Positions 18,930 to 29,559 of a stretch of 64,000 bases of DNA are shown here, piece after piece. The DNA comes from WHSW01 sp963828755 (lineage in GTDB: Bacteria > Actinomycetota > Thermoleophilia > Solirubrobacterales > 70-9), in the NCBI GenBank assembly GCA_963828755.1, contig CAWHFY010000012.1, forward strand, positions 1 through 64,000. Reading direction: 5' to 3'. Each line of letters opens with the position of its first letter. Positions within the stretch are counted from its first letter, which is position 1. The translations under genes were made by a program, and so were the position numbers. Under the pieces are notes generated by a model. The model was given only the letters and a program-made list of their open reading frames with translations. It made no database searches and was not told the origin of the DNA.

Positions 18930-21338
18930 TCAGGCCGACAGCGCGTGGGCCGTGTGCCCGTGGTGGACGGTCTTGTGCAGTTCGTGCTTGTCGTCGTCCG
19001 ACGCATGCGGCTCGATGTCGAAGACGACCTTCTTGATCTCACCGGTGAACGCGAACGGCTTGCGATCCTCGTAGGAGAGGTCGACGACCCCGCCGTTGTC
19101 GCGGCCGATGTCCATCCCTGCATAGCCCGAGAAGCGGATCGGAACCGTGTGCTCCATCCGGCCCTCGCCGACGGGCCGGTCGTCGATGAAGAGTGTGACC
19201 TCGCCCCCGGTGGCCATGGCTGCCGAGTCGGCGGCGAACTCCATCCGCACCGTCACCGAGCCCTCCGGGAGCGCCTCGGTCGCCTGCTGGCGCCAGACGA
19301 AGACGCCCATCATCGAGTAGGTGTGGGTGAGCTTGCCGTCGTCGACGAAGAGCGAGAACCCGCCCAAGTGGTCGGCCTCGGCGACGATCACACCCTCGGC
19401 GCCACCGGCGGGGATCACGAGGTCAGCGGTGATCGAGTACGAGTGGTTGTAGATCCGCGGGATCATCCCGGAGAGGATGTTCTCGACACCCGGGCGGAAC
19501 TCGAAGGTGGCGACTTCTGGAAGCGGCGGCAGCATCCCGAAGAATCCCGCCAACGTCGAGAGCAGGGGCAGCACCTTGTATTTCTCGGCCTCCTGCCAGA
19601 AGAGCTCCTTCAGCTCCTGCACCTTCTCGGGGTTCTCGGCGGCGAGATCTTTCGCCTGGGTGAAGTCGTCGGGCAGGTAATAGAGCTCGGTCGGATCGGC
19701 GTCGGGATCCCATACCCCCGGTGCGTAGGGCTTGAGCGCCTCAGGCGTCAAGACCCAGGGGATGCGCGCGGTCTTCATCGCCAGCCACCAGCCGTCCTTG
19801 TACATCGCCCGGTTGCCGATCGTCTCGAAGTACTGCTGGGTGTGGCGCTCGGGGGCGTCGGCGTCGGTGATCGAGTCCGCGAAGGTCACGCCGTGCATCG
19901 GCTGCTGCTCGATCCCGTCGATGTGCGTCGGCATCGGGATGCCCGCGATGTCGAGGATCGTCGGGCCGATGTCGATGACGTGGGTGAAGTGCGTCCTCAG
20001 CGCGCTGCCTTCGGAGATCCGCTCTGGCCAATGGACGACGAGCGGGTTGCGGGTGCCGCCGAGGTGCGAGCCGACCTGCTTGCCCCACTTGAACGGGGCG
20101 TTGCCCGCCCATGCCCAGGCGGCCGAGTAGTGGGGCGCCATCATCTGGTTGCCCCAGGCCTCGACGCCGCCGTAGCGCTCGGAGAGCTGCAGCTGCATCT
20201 CGTCGGTCAGCGGGATCCCGTTCTGCATCGTCAGCTCGTTGAACGAGCCGGTGATCGTGCCCTCCATGCTGGCGCCGTTGTCGCCCCAGATCCAGAAGAT
20301 CAGCGTGTTGTCGAGCTCGCCCAGCTCGTCGATCGCGTCGATCACGCGGCCGGCGTTGTGGTCGGCGTTCTCCGAGTAGCCGGCGTAGACCTCCATCTGG
20401 CGGGCGTAGAAGGGCTTGAGCTTGTCCGGGACGTCGTCCCAGGCGGGGAACGCATCGTCGCGTGGCGTCAGCTCGGCGTCGGCGGGGATCACGCCGAGTT
20501 CCTTCTGCCTGGCGAACGTCTCCTCCCGCAGCCTGTCCCAGCCCTGGTCGAACTTGCCCTTGTACTTTGCGGCCCACTCCTCGGAAACGTGGTGCGGAGC
20601 ATGGCTGCAGCCGGTCGAGAAGTAGGCGAAGAACGGCTTCTTCGCGTCCTGGGCGCGGATCGCGTGCAGCCAGTCGATCGTCTTGTCGGCCATGTCGTCG
20701 GGCAGGTAGTAGGGGTTCTCCTCGTCGCCGAAGTCGGCGGGGGTCCCAATGATCTTCTGGTTTTCAGTGAGGCACGGGTCCCACTGGCCGGAGCCGCCGC
20801 CGAGGAAGCCGTAGAAGTAATCGAACCCCCAGCCGACAGGCCAGCGGTTGAAGGGGCCGGCGGGGCCCTGCTGGCCGTCGGGCGTCAGGTGCCACTTGCC
20901 GAAGGCGGACGTGCTGTAGCCGTTGTCGCGCAGGATCCGCGGGAACGGCACGCAGTCGTCGGGGACGAAGGCCGTGTAGCCGGGAAACCCGGTCGAGAAC
21001 TCGCCGACCGAGCCAAAGCCGACCGCGTGGCTGTTGCGGCCGGTCAGCAGCGCCGCGCGCGTCGGCGAGCAGAGCGCCGCGACATGGAAGCGGTTGTAGC
21101 GAACGCCTTCCTCTGCCATCCGCGTGTAATTCGGCGTGTCGATCGGGCCCCCGAAGGTCCCGGCGTTGCCGAAGCCGGCATCGTCGATCAGGATTACGAG
21201 CACGTTGGGCGCCCCGTCCGGAGCATCGACATGGCCAATCAGATCCCAGTCCGGTTGCGAGCCCTCGAGCGTCCTGTTGGCGACGCCGGTAAACGGCTGG
21301 CGGGGAATCGGAAGCTTGCTTCGGTCTGGCTGGCTCAT
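18930..21338 (-). CDS. Arylsulfatase (sulfatase family)
   Basis: About 802 residues. The sulfatase signature CSPTRAALLTGR has its Cys near residue 90; this Cys must be converted to formylglycine for activity. The N-terminal metal site is PNVLVILIDDAGFGN, and later metal and catalytic residues are seen in FGKWHLTP and WGDNGASMEG. The C-terminal ~250 residues form a beta-rich domain. I chose ATG 21338 because it is preceded by GAGGAGA at a good distance; a GTG 36 bases upstream is possible. There is no signal peptide. No formylglycine-generating enzyme is in the window. The gene lies between two copies of a duplicated junction, which suggests acquisition. Confidence 0.92.
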   Translation of the reverse strand: MSQPDRSKLPIPRQPFTGVANRTLEGSQPDWDLIGHVDAPDGAPNVLVILIDDAGFGNAGTFGGPIDTPNYTRMAEEGVRYNRFHVAALCSPTRAALLTGRNSHAVGFGSVGEFSTGFPGYTAFVPDDCVPFPRILRDNGYSTSAFGKWHLTPDGQQGPAGPFNRWPVGWGFDYFYGFLGGGSGQWDPCLTENQKIIGTPADFGDEENPYYLPDDMADKTIDWLHAIRAQDAKKPFFAYFSTGCSHAPHHVSEEWAAKYKGKFDQGWDRLREETFARQKELGVIPADAELTPRDDAFPAWDDVPDKLKPFYARQMEVYAGYSENADHNAGRVIDAIDELGELDNTLIFWIWGDNGASMEGTITGSFNELTMQNGIPLTDEMQLQLSERYGGVEAWGNQMMAPHYSAAWAWAGNAPFKWGKQVGSHLGGTRNPLVVHWPERISEGSALRTHFTHVIDIGPTILDIAGIPMPTHIDGIEQQPMHGVTFADSITDADAPERHTQQYFETIGNRAMYKDGWWLAMKTARIPWVLTPEALKPYAPGVWDPDADPTELYYLPDDFTQAKDLAAENPEKVQELKELFWQEAEKYKVLPLLSTLAGFFGMLPPLPEVATFEFRPGVENILSGMIPRIYNHSYSITADLVIPAGGAEGVIVAEADHLGGFSLFVDDGKLTHTYSMMGVFVWRQQATEALPEGSVTVRMEFAADSAAMATGGEVTLFIDDRPVGEGRMEHTVPIRFSGYAGMDIGRDNGGVVDLSYEDRKPFAFTGEIKKVVFDIEPHASDDDKHELHKTVHHGHTAHALSA

Positions 21339-21423
21339 CTTCTCCTCGTAGTCCTCGGGAGTCCAAGCCTCCACCCGCTTGCCGCTGGCCGCATCCCCCA
21401 ATCGGGGTGATTCGAGAACACCC

Positions 21424-21602
21424 GCGGCAAGACGAAGAAGATCGGCGGCGATCACACGAACGGCAAAGGGAAGTTCGAGATCGACCTCGGCAGCGGACGG
21501 CCTGGTGACGGCAAGTACTACGCGAAGATCAAGCAGACGACGATCGGAAGCGGCACCTGCCTCGATCGGACCTCCGGCTCGGTGAAGCTGAGCAGCAGCT
21601 GA
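21424..21602 (+). pseudogene. 3' fragment of the small secreted protein gene
   Basis: An in-frame reading of about 59 residues (GKTKKIGGDHTNGKGKF to TSGSVKLSSS, then TGA) matches the C-terminal half of the protein at 17852-18251. The signal peptide and N-terminal half are absent and there is no good start codon. This copy keeps the correct reading frame where the full-length copy has an extra base, which is useful evidence that the break in the other copy is an indel. Confidence 0.75.
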
Positions 21603-21820
21603 ACGGTTACCGCTCGACGCGCTCAGCGCGTCAATCTCGTCAATAGATTGCGCTGATGCTCGGCCACCGGATTGCGGACCGTTACCCACGCACCCCGGAG
21701 GGCTGGACCGTGGTGGAGCGGCGGGCCGCGGGACCGTTCACGACCCGGGTCGAATACCGCGACGCCGCCGGCGAGCGCCGAGTCTGGTCCTCTCGCTTCC
21801 AGCGCAAGCACGCCTCGCTG
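21424..21820 (+). repeat. Right copy of duplicated junction flanking the sulfatase segment
   Basis: This is the direct-repeat partner of 18072-18383. It begins abruptly at about 21424 inside the secreted-protein coding sequence and continues through an ~110 bp spacer into the start of the complete YrhK-like gene. The left copy has lost 89 bp of this spacer and the start codon region. Confidence 0.8.
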
Positions 21821-22513
21821 CTCTCGCGCGCCGACGACCGCGGGTCGAGGTGGTGGGCGCCGCATCGCGCCTCCTGGTGGATCGGCGTCCTGTTCGCGAT
21901 CGGCTCGGTCTGCTTCATGGTCGGGCCGTTCCCGGGGTTCATCCAGCTGGTCGGTTCGGCGGCCGACGGCACGGTGTTCTTCGTCGGCTCGGTCTTCTTC
22001 ACCTCGGCGGCGCTGATCCAGTACCTCGAGGCGGCGAACGCGGACCGCGACCTCTCCGGCAAGCGCAGCCACCGGATGCGCCTGCTCACGTTCGAGCCGC
22101 ATCGCATCGACTGGTGGGCGACCGGGATCCAGCTCGTCGGGACGGTGTTCTTCAACATCAACACATTCCGGGCGATGCAGCAGAGCTTCGACACGTCACA
22201 GGTCGACCGGCTCGTCTGGGCGCCGGAGGCGGTCGGCTCAATCTGTTTCTTGATCTCCGGCCTGCTCGCCTATCTCGAAGTCCGCGACGGTGGCCTGTTT
22301 TCAGCGGCGCGGACGCTCGAGTGGAGGATCTCGACCGTCAATTTCGCCGGCTGCATCCTGTTCGGGATCTCAGCGGTTGCCGGCTATATCGTCCCGGAGA
22401 CGGGGGACGAACTCAGCCTCGCTGCCGCCAACGTGACCACATCGCTGGGCGCCCTCTGCTTCCTGATCGCAGCTCTGATCTCGCTGCCCGAGGGGAACGA
22501 GCCCGAGTCCTAG
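21656..22513 (+). CDS. YrhK-like membrane protein
   Basis: A 285-residue protein. The first ~75 residues are soluble (MLGHRIADRYPRTPEGW and a domain rich in Arg and Trp). After this come about seven or eight hydrophobic segments in pairs, including ASWWIGVLFAIGSVCFMVG, FFVGSVFFTSAALIQYLEA and a second similar pair RIDWWATGIQLVGTVFFNIN. The Trp-Gly-x-Gly-SxxF style repeats match the YrhK domain. No biochemical role is known. The 5' end of this gene is duplicated at 18272-18383. Confidence 0.7.
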   Translation: MLGHRIADRYPRTPEGWTVVERRAAGPFTTRVEYRDAAGERRVWSSRFQRKHASLLSRADDRGSRWWAPHRASWWIGVLFAIGSVCFMVGPFPGFIQLVGSAADGTVFFVGSVFFTSAALIQYLEAANADRDLSGKRSHRMRLLTFEPHRIDWWATGIQLVGTVFFNINTFRAMQQSFDTSQVDRLVWAPEAVGSICFLISGLLAYLEVRDGGLFSAARTLEWRISTVNFAGCILFGISAVAGYIVPETGDELSLAAANVTTSLGALCFLIAALISLPEGNEPES

Positions 22514-22570
22514 CCCGCGGGCGGCGGAGCCCGGGCATCGCCCGAACGGGGTGTTCGCTCCCTGACCGGG

Positions 22571-23949
22571 CTACATCCCGATGTTGGTCTTCACCCGCTT
22601 GCGCTCGCTCTCGCTCACGCCACCCTTCTTCTCGAGCGTCTCGCAGGCGGCGTGGATGTCGTCGACGAGCGTGTTGACCAGCGCGTGGCTGAGGTTGAGC
22701 TTGACCAGCGCCCGCAGCATCTTCACGTGGTCGGCCTGCGGCGGCATCGTGTAGGCGGGCAGCATCCAGCCGCGCTCCGCGGCGACCTGCCAGGCGATGT
22801 CGAACTCGTCGAACGGCTCGTCCGCCGGCGAGGTTGAAGGCGACCAGCGGCAGTTGCTCCTCGCCGGCGCCGATCACCTTGAAGCGGCCGATCTCGGTGA
22901 TCTGGTCGGCGAGCAGCTTCGCGTTGCTGGCCATCACCTCCATCACGTAGCGGTAGCCCTCGTGGCCGAACCGGATGAAGTTGTAGTACTGGGCCAGCAC
23001 CATCGAGGCGCCCGTCGAGAAGTTGAGCGTGAAGGTCGCGTCGGTCTTGCCGAGGTAGTTCTCGTAGAAGACGAGGTCCTCGGCGAGGTCGGACTTCTCC
23101 CGGAAGATCAGCCAGCCGATCCCCGGGTAGACGAGCCCGAACTTGTGCCCGGAGGCGTTGATCGAGCGCACCTGCTCGAGGCGGAAGTCCCACTCCGAGT
23201 CCGGGTACAGGAACGGCCACGTGAACGCGCCGCTGGCGCCGTCGATGTGCAGCGGCACGTCGATTCCCTTGTCGTGCTTGAGCGCGACCAGGTGGTCGTT
23301 GATCCCCTCGATGTCGTCCTTGTGGCCGGTGAACGTGGTGCCGAGCACGGCGGCGACGCCGATCGTGTTCTCGTCGATGTGGGGCTCCACGTCCTCGGGG
23401 CCGATCGTGTACTTGTCGGGCTGTAGCGGCACGATGCGCGGCTCGACGTCGAAGTAGCGGCAGAACTTCTCCCAGACGACGTGCACGTCGCCGCCGAAGA
23501 TCAGGTTGGGCTTGGTGGTGTCCTTGCCCGCGGCCTCCTGGCGCTCGCGCCACTTCCATTTCAGCGACAGGGCGCCGAGCATGATCGCCTCGGAGGAGCC
23601 CTGGGTCCGAGCGCCGGTGGTCTCGCCCGGGGCGTGGAAGAGGTCGGCCAGCATCCGGATGCACCGTTGCTCGATCTCGGCGGTGCGCGGGTACTCGGCG
23701 TGGTCGATGAAGTTGACGTCGAGGCTCTTGGCGATGATCTCCTGCGCCTCGGGCTCCATGAAGGTGGTGACGAAGGTGGCGAGGTTGCGCTCCGGGATGC
23801 CGTCGAGGACCATCTCCTCCTCGATCAGCCGCTTCGCCGCGATCGGCGGCATCCCGTGCGACGGGGATCTTGTCGTCGGGCGCTCCCTCGATCAGCCAGC
23901 GGCCGCCGAGGCGCTTCGCAAGGTCATTGACGTCCTTCTCGATGTCCAC
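22571..23949 (-). CDS. gadB: Glutamate decarboxylase (two frame breaks)
   Basis: About 460 residues when repaired. It is a PLP enzyme turning glutamate into GABA and CO2, consuming a proton, and is often used in acid resistance. HIDGASGAF provides the PLP-binding Asp and INASGHKFGLVYPG the Schiff-base Lys. A short N-terminal stretch (MDIEKDVNDLAKRLGGRW) is in another frame; a run of four G at 23863-23866 is the likely extra-base site. Near 22825 a second break separates VAFNLAG from the C-terminal frame, which ends with MLPAYTMPPQADHVKMLR to a stop at 22571. No glutamate/GABA antiporter lies next to it, although an APC transporter is at 55.3 kb. Confidence 0.9.
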
Positions 23950-24230
23950 TGACGGCCTCCTGGTTGGGGATCTGTAGCCAACCGTATGCGTTCGGGCTCC
24001 GCATCACGCGATCGGTGCCCGCGTCTGAGTCGCGATCGCCGACGACGCTCAGGTGAGCGAAATCGCTCGTCGAAGTCCAGATCCGCCGAATCATTAAGGC
24101 CCGCTAACACTCTTCGCTAGCCTTTCCCGCCCTCGGTCATGCCCTGCCGGACGCAGGTTTCGGTGCAGGTCGGCCGAGCGCAGCCCAGGCGCGCAGGACT
24201 GGGCGGGACACTGAAGAAAGAGGGCCGCGC

Positions 24231-25103
<873 letters not shown>

Positions 25104-25106
25104 GCC

Positions 25107-26018
25107 ATGGGCCGCATCTTCTTCTTCCTCTCCGAGGCCTTCCGAGCGCTGCGCCGCAGCGCCGCCCCGAGCGTCGCCGCGATCGTCACGATCGTGATCA
25201 CGACGCTGCTGCTCGGTGTGCTCGTCCCGGTGCTGCGCGCCAGCGAGTCGAAGGCGTCCGAGGTTCGGGACCAGATCGGGCTCAAGGTCTTCCTCTACAA
25301 GGACTCGAGCCAGGCGCAGCGGGACGAGCTCGCCAAGAAGCTGAACGCGCTGCCGCACGTCACCGGCGCGGAGTACTGCTCGCCGACCTGCGCGAAGAAG
25401 GACCTGACCTCGCGCCTGCACGGTGACCTCGAGGGCTCGATCTCCGAGCTCAACTCGAACCCGCTGCCGCCGTCCTTCGACCTCACCCTCGACGACCCCG
25501 ACAACCTCGAGGCGGTCCGGGCCTCGCTGCTGCCGACCAACGCCGCCGGCAAGCCGACTCCGATCAGCCCCGCGATCGATCCGCCGATCGGCGAGAGCCG
25601 CGAGCAGGCGAATCAGATCCGCGAGGTCACCGGCGCGGTCAAGATCGTCCTTCTGGTGATCGCCTCGCTGCTGCTGGTCGCCTCGCTGCTGCTGGTCGCG
25701 AACACGATCCGGCTCTCGATCTACGCCCGCCGCCGCGAGGTGGAGGTGATGCGACTCGTCGGAGCGACCAACTGGTTCATCCGCTGGCCGTTCATGATCG
25801 AGGGCGTGGTCGTCGGTCTGCTCGGCGCGGGAATCGCGGTCGGCATACTTCTAATCGGCAAGGTCACCATCGTGGATCCACTCGCCGACGACTTCGCTCT
25901 AGTTGACAACCTCACGACCATGGGGTTCGTGCCCCTGGTCGCGATGCTGGTCGCCGCCGCGGTAGTTGTATCCGCGCTCGGCAGCGGCATCACTTTGCGC
26001 CGCTTCCTGCGGGTTTGA
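25107..26018 (+). CDS. ftsX: Cell division permease FtsX
   Basis: A 303-residue membrane protein with the FtsX plan: TM1 near residues 20-42, an extracellular domain of about 130 residues, then three TM segments. The fold includes KVFLYKDSSQAQRDELAKKL in the extracellular part and LVGATNWFIRWPFMIEG in the FtsX/MacB-like permease domain. The extracellular domain has a Cys pair (YCSPTC) that may be a local disulfide. It sits directly behind ftsE; its stop overlaps the start of the S41 peptidase, so the three are co-translated. In other bacteria its extracellular loop recruits a peptidoglycan hydrolase. Confidence 0.93.
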   Translation: MGRIFFFLSEAFRALRRSAAPSVAAIVTIVITTLLLGVLVPVLRASESKASEVRDQIGLKVFLYKDSSQAQRDELAKKLNALPHVTGAEYCSPTCAKKDLTSRLHGDLEGSISELNSNPLPPSFDLTLDDPDNLEAVRASLLPTNAAGKPTPISPAIDPPIGESREQANQIREVTGAVKIVLLVIASLLLVASLLLVANTIRLSIYARRREVEVMRLVGATNWFIRWPFMIEGVVVGLLGAGIAVGILLIGKVTIVDPLADDFALVDNLTTMGFVPLVAMLVAAAVVVSALGSGITLRRFLRV

Positions 26019-27206
26019 GCCCCGAGCGGCGGAGCGGCTTCGGCTCCGGCGTCGCTCTCGGCCTCGTGATCGGGGCGCTGCTCGCCGCGCTCGCGGTGTT
26101 TCTCGTCGGCTGGCTCGGCGACGACTCCAACGACGATGCCGTCGTCCAGGCCCGCGAGACGATCGAGGACAACTACTTCAAGCCCGCCGACACGACCGAG
26201 CTGAACGACGCCTCGATCTCCGGCATGGTCGAGGACCTGAAGAAGCGCAACGACGACAAGTTCTCGCACTACTTCACGTCCGACCAGTACGCCGACTTCA
26301 TCTCGGCGACGTCGGGCCGCTTCTCGGGTGTCGGGCTGACCGTGACCGAGGTGCCGAAGGGCCTGCGGGTCGCCAGCGTGCTCCCCGACACCCCGGCCGA
26401 GAAGGCGGGGCTCGAGCAGGGCGACCTGATCGTCGCCGTCGACGGCAAGTCGATCGCCGGGATCCCCTCCGACGTCTCGACCGCCCGGATCAAGGGACCT
26501 GCGGGGACCGCGGTCGAGCTGCGCATCGAGCCCGCCGGCGGGGGCGCGGCCAAGAACGTCGAGCTCGAGCGCGCCGACGTCCGCGTGCCGGCGGTCAAGG
26601 GGGCGATGCGGCGCGACGCCGAGGGCGACAAGATCGCCTACGTCCGCTTCGCGACCTTCAGCGAGGGCGCCCACGGCGAGCTTCGCGACGAGGTCGAGCG
26701 CCTCTACCGCCGGGGGGCCGAGGGCCTGGTGCTCGACCTGCGCGAAAACGGCGGCGGGCTGCTGAACGAGGCGGTGCTGTGCACGAGCATCTTCCTCGAC
26801 CATGGCAACGTCGTCTCGACCCGCAGCCGTACCCAGGGCGACCAGGACTACCCGGCCACCGGCGACGCGATCGAGCCGCGCCCGACGGCGGTGCTGACCG
26901 ACCGCAACACGGCCTCCGCGGCCGAGATCCTGACCGCGGCGCTCCAGCAGAACGACCTCGCCGACGTGGTCGGCACCCGCACCTACGGCAAGGGCACCTT
27001 TCAGGAGATCATGGGCCTGCGACTCCGGCGGCGCCCTCGACCTCACGGTCGGCGAGTACCTGACCTCGGACGGCACCTCGATCCTCGGCGAGGGCGTCAA
27101 GCCCAACGTCCGGGTCGCCGACGACCCCGGCACCGAGACGGACGACGAGGCGCTCGACCGGGCGCTCCAGGTCGTCGGCGAGCAGCTGCCGCCCGCGGGC
27201 AATTGA
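26015..27206 (+). CDS. S41 family C-terminal processing peptidase (one frame break)
   Basis: About 396 residues. One N-terminal membrane anchor (GVALGLVIGALLAALAVFLVG) is followed by a PDZ domain (RVASVLPDTPAEKAGLEQGD) and the S41 protease core. The catalytic Ser is in DRNTASAAEILTAAL and the Lys in TRTYGKGTFQEIMGL. The frame shifts near 27018, where removing one base restores GLDSGGALDLTVGEYL and a stop at 27206. It probably faces the cell exterior and cleaves envelope proteins. It overlaps ftsX upstream, and the TTG start of rnr overlaps its stop. Confidence 0.88.
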
Positions 27207-28939
27207 GCCGCTTCGTCGCCGTGGTCGGCCGCCGCGGCCGCTTCCTCGTCGCCGAGCCATTGTTCGAGCGCGGCGCCGGGCAGGTCGCGATCGGCGGTGG
27301 GGTCCGGGTGCGCGGCGGGGAGCTGGTTGCCGTGCAGAGCGCACGGCGCCCGCGCGAGCGTGATCGCCGAGCTCGGCGATCCCGGCGTGGCCCGCGACGT
27401 CGCCGCGGCGCTGATCTGGGAGCGCTTCGGCCAGCGCGGCTTCAGCGGCGGGCTCGAGGACGAAGCCGCGGATGCCGCCGCCGACGCGCTCGCCGCCGAC
27501 TTGGAGCGGCGCGACCTGACCGCGCTCGACACCTTCACGGTGGACCCCGAGACCGCGCGCGACTTCGACGACGCGGTCTCGGCCTCCGAGGACGCCGAGG
27601 GGATCCGGGTCTGGGTCCACATCGCCGACGTCGCCGCCCACGTACGTCCCGGCTCGGGCCTCGACCGCGAGGCGGCGCGACGGGGCAACAGCGTCTACGT
27701 CCCCGGGACGGTCGAGCCGATGCTGCCCCTGGCGGCTCTCGGCCGGCGCCTGCAGCCTCGGCCCCGGGGTCGACCGGCTCGCGGTGACGACCGAGATCCT
27801 GATCGGCGCCGACGGCCGACCGCGCTCGGCGAGCTTCTACCGCAGCCGGGTGCGCTCGGACGAGCGCCTCTCCTACGACCAGCTCGACGAGTACTTCGCC
27901 GGTCGCGCGGCCCCGTCGGAGCTGGTCGCCGGGCCGCTCGAGCTCGCCCGCCGCGCTGCGGCGATGCTGCGCGACAACCGCCGCGGCTCCGCGCTCGAGA
28001 TCTCGACCACCGAGCCGGAATTCGAGTTCGACTCCGACGGCGCCGTTGTCGCGGCCCACGCGGTCGAGCAGACCGAGGCTCACGGCCTGATCGAGCAGCT
28101 GATGATCTGCGCCAACGAGCGAGTGGCCGAGCACTGCGAGCGCACCGGGGTGCCGACCGTCTACCGCGTTCACGAGCGCCCGGACCCGATGCGGGTCGCG
28201 GCGCTGGTGGACAAGCTCGCCGCGCTCGACATCCCGACACCGCCGCTGCCCAAGGAGATCTCGTCGATCTCGCCCGCCCAGGCGGGCCAGCTGGTCGCCG
28301 AGGCGAGCCGCCTGGTGGCGGCCGAGGCCGAGCGCCGCCGCCACGGGCGAGCGGCGTATACATCACTTGTCTTGCGCTCCCTGAAGCCCGCCATGTACTC
28401 CGACGTCAACCTCGGCCACGCCGGCTTGGGCAGCCCCGCCTACGCCCATTTCACCTCTCCGATCCGTCGCTACGCGGACCTGGTCGCCCACCGGGCGCTG
28501 CTTTCCACGATCGGCGCCGGCGAGGTCCGCGCCCGAGCGCTCGCAGGCGCGCGACGCGGCGATCGCCTGTTCGGGGCTCGAGCGCGAGGCGATGGTGACC
28601 GAGCGCGACGCCGACAAGATCTGCTCCTCGTTCCTCCTCGAGCGCGAGCTGTTCGAGGCGGGACCGAAGCACGCGTTCGAGGGCGAGGTCTCCGGGGTGA
28701 TCGCGCCCGGAGCGTTCGTCCGCTTCGCCGGCGAGCTCGGCGACACCTACGAGGGCTTCCTGCCGGCGCGCCGGCTGCGCGGTGAGCGGTTCGAGCTCAA
28801 CGAGACCGAGACGGCGATCGTCGGGCGCCGCAGCGGCCGCGCGATCCGCCTGGGCGATCCGGTGAGCGTCCGCGTCGACGGGGTCGAGGCGGCGCGCGGC
28901 CGAGTCGATCTGGTCGCGGCCGGGGAGGCGAGTCGATGA
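27203..28939 (+). CDS. rnr: Ribonuclease R/II family exoribonuclease (three frame breaks)
   Basis: About 575 residues when repaired, a 3'-to-5' exoribonuclease. The catalytic Asp cluster is in ETARDFDDAVS, the RNB domain continues through MLRDNRRGSALE and ANERVAEHCERTGVPT, and the family signature AHFTSPIRRYADL is intact. A C-terminal S1 domain is seen (AFEGEVSGVIAPGAFVRF). There is no clear N-terminal cold-shock pair, so it is short for RNase R. Breaks lie near 27355, 27765 and 28555; all motifs are preserved across them, which argues for sequencing error. It is directly upstream of smpB, with which RNase R cooperates in trans-translation. Confidence 0.9.
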
Positions 28940-28991
28940 GGCGGAGTCCGATCGGACAAAGCCGAATCCCGCCGCGGTTGAGGCGGCTCGG

Positions 28992-29468
28992 ATGAGCAAG
29001 AAGTCGAAGCGCAAGGCCGCCTCCGGTGACGTCGCGACCAACCGCCGTGCCAGCCACAAGTACGAGTTCGTCGAGCGGTTCGAGGCCGGGGTCGAGCTGC
29101 GGGGGACCGAGGTCAAGTCGCTGCGCGCCGGACAGTCCCAGATCGGCGACGCCTACGCGGTGATCGAGGACGGCGAGGTGTGGCTGCGAAACGCCCACAT
29201 CCCGCCCTACGAGCAGGCGGCCGAAAACCACGACCCCGAGCGCCCGCGCAAGCTGCTCCTGCACCGCTACGAGATCGAGCGCCTGATCGGGCGCATGCAG
29301 CGCAAGGGCCTGACCCTGATCCCGACCCGGATCTACTTCAAGGGGCCGCGGGCGAAGGTCGAGCTCGCCCTCGCGACCGGCAAGCAGCAACACGATCGCC
29401 GCCGCGAGATCCGCGACCGCGACGTCCAGCGCGACGTCGAGCGCGAGCTTCGCGACCGCCAGCGCTGA
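28992..29468 (+). CDS. smpB: SsrA-binding protein SmpB
   Basis: A 158-residue RNA-binding protein that carries tmRNA to stalled ribosomes. Core motifs are present: HKYEFVERFEAGVELRGTEVKSLR, then NAHIPPYEQA, LTLIPTRIYFKG and the C-terminal GKQQHDRRREIRDRD tail that enters the mRNA channel. It is preceded by rnr, and the tmRNA gene itself is found about 6 kb further on (35112-35477). The ATG start has a normal spacing from rnr (about 50 bp). Confidence 0.97.
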   Translation: MSKKSKRKAASGDVATNRRASHKYEFVERFEAGVELRGTEVKSLRAGQSQIGDAYAVIEDGEVWLRNAHIPPYEQAAENHDPERPRKLLLHRYEIERLIGRMQRKGLTLIPTRIYFKGPRAKVELALATGKQQHDRRREIRDRDVQRDVERELRDRQR

Positions 29469-29559
29469 CCGACGCGGCGGATTGCCTGCAGGCGCAGGGT
29501 AATGTCATCCGGAGGAGAAAGGGCTGGCGAGCAGCACAAGCTCGTGAGACGATCCACGC

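Noticed and set aside
18897..21410. 837-codon rightward ORF opposite the sulfatase
   Set aside because: Shadow of the sulfatase, whose CSPTR motif and metal sites are intact on the other strand.
18072..21820. Insertion sequence or integrase-driven island around the sulfatase
   Set aside because: No transposase, integrase, terminal inverted repeats or tRNA attachment site; the evidence supports homologous recombination or duplication instead.
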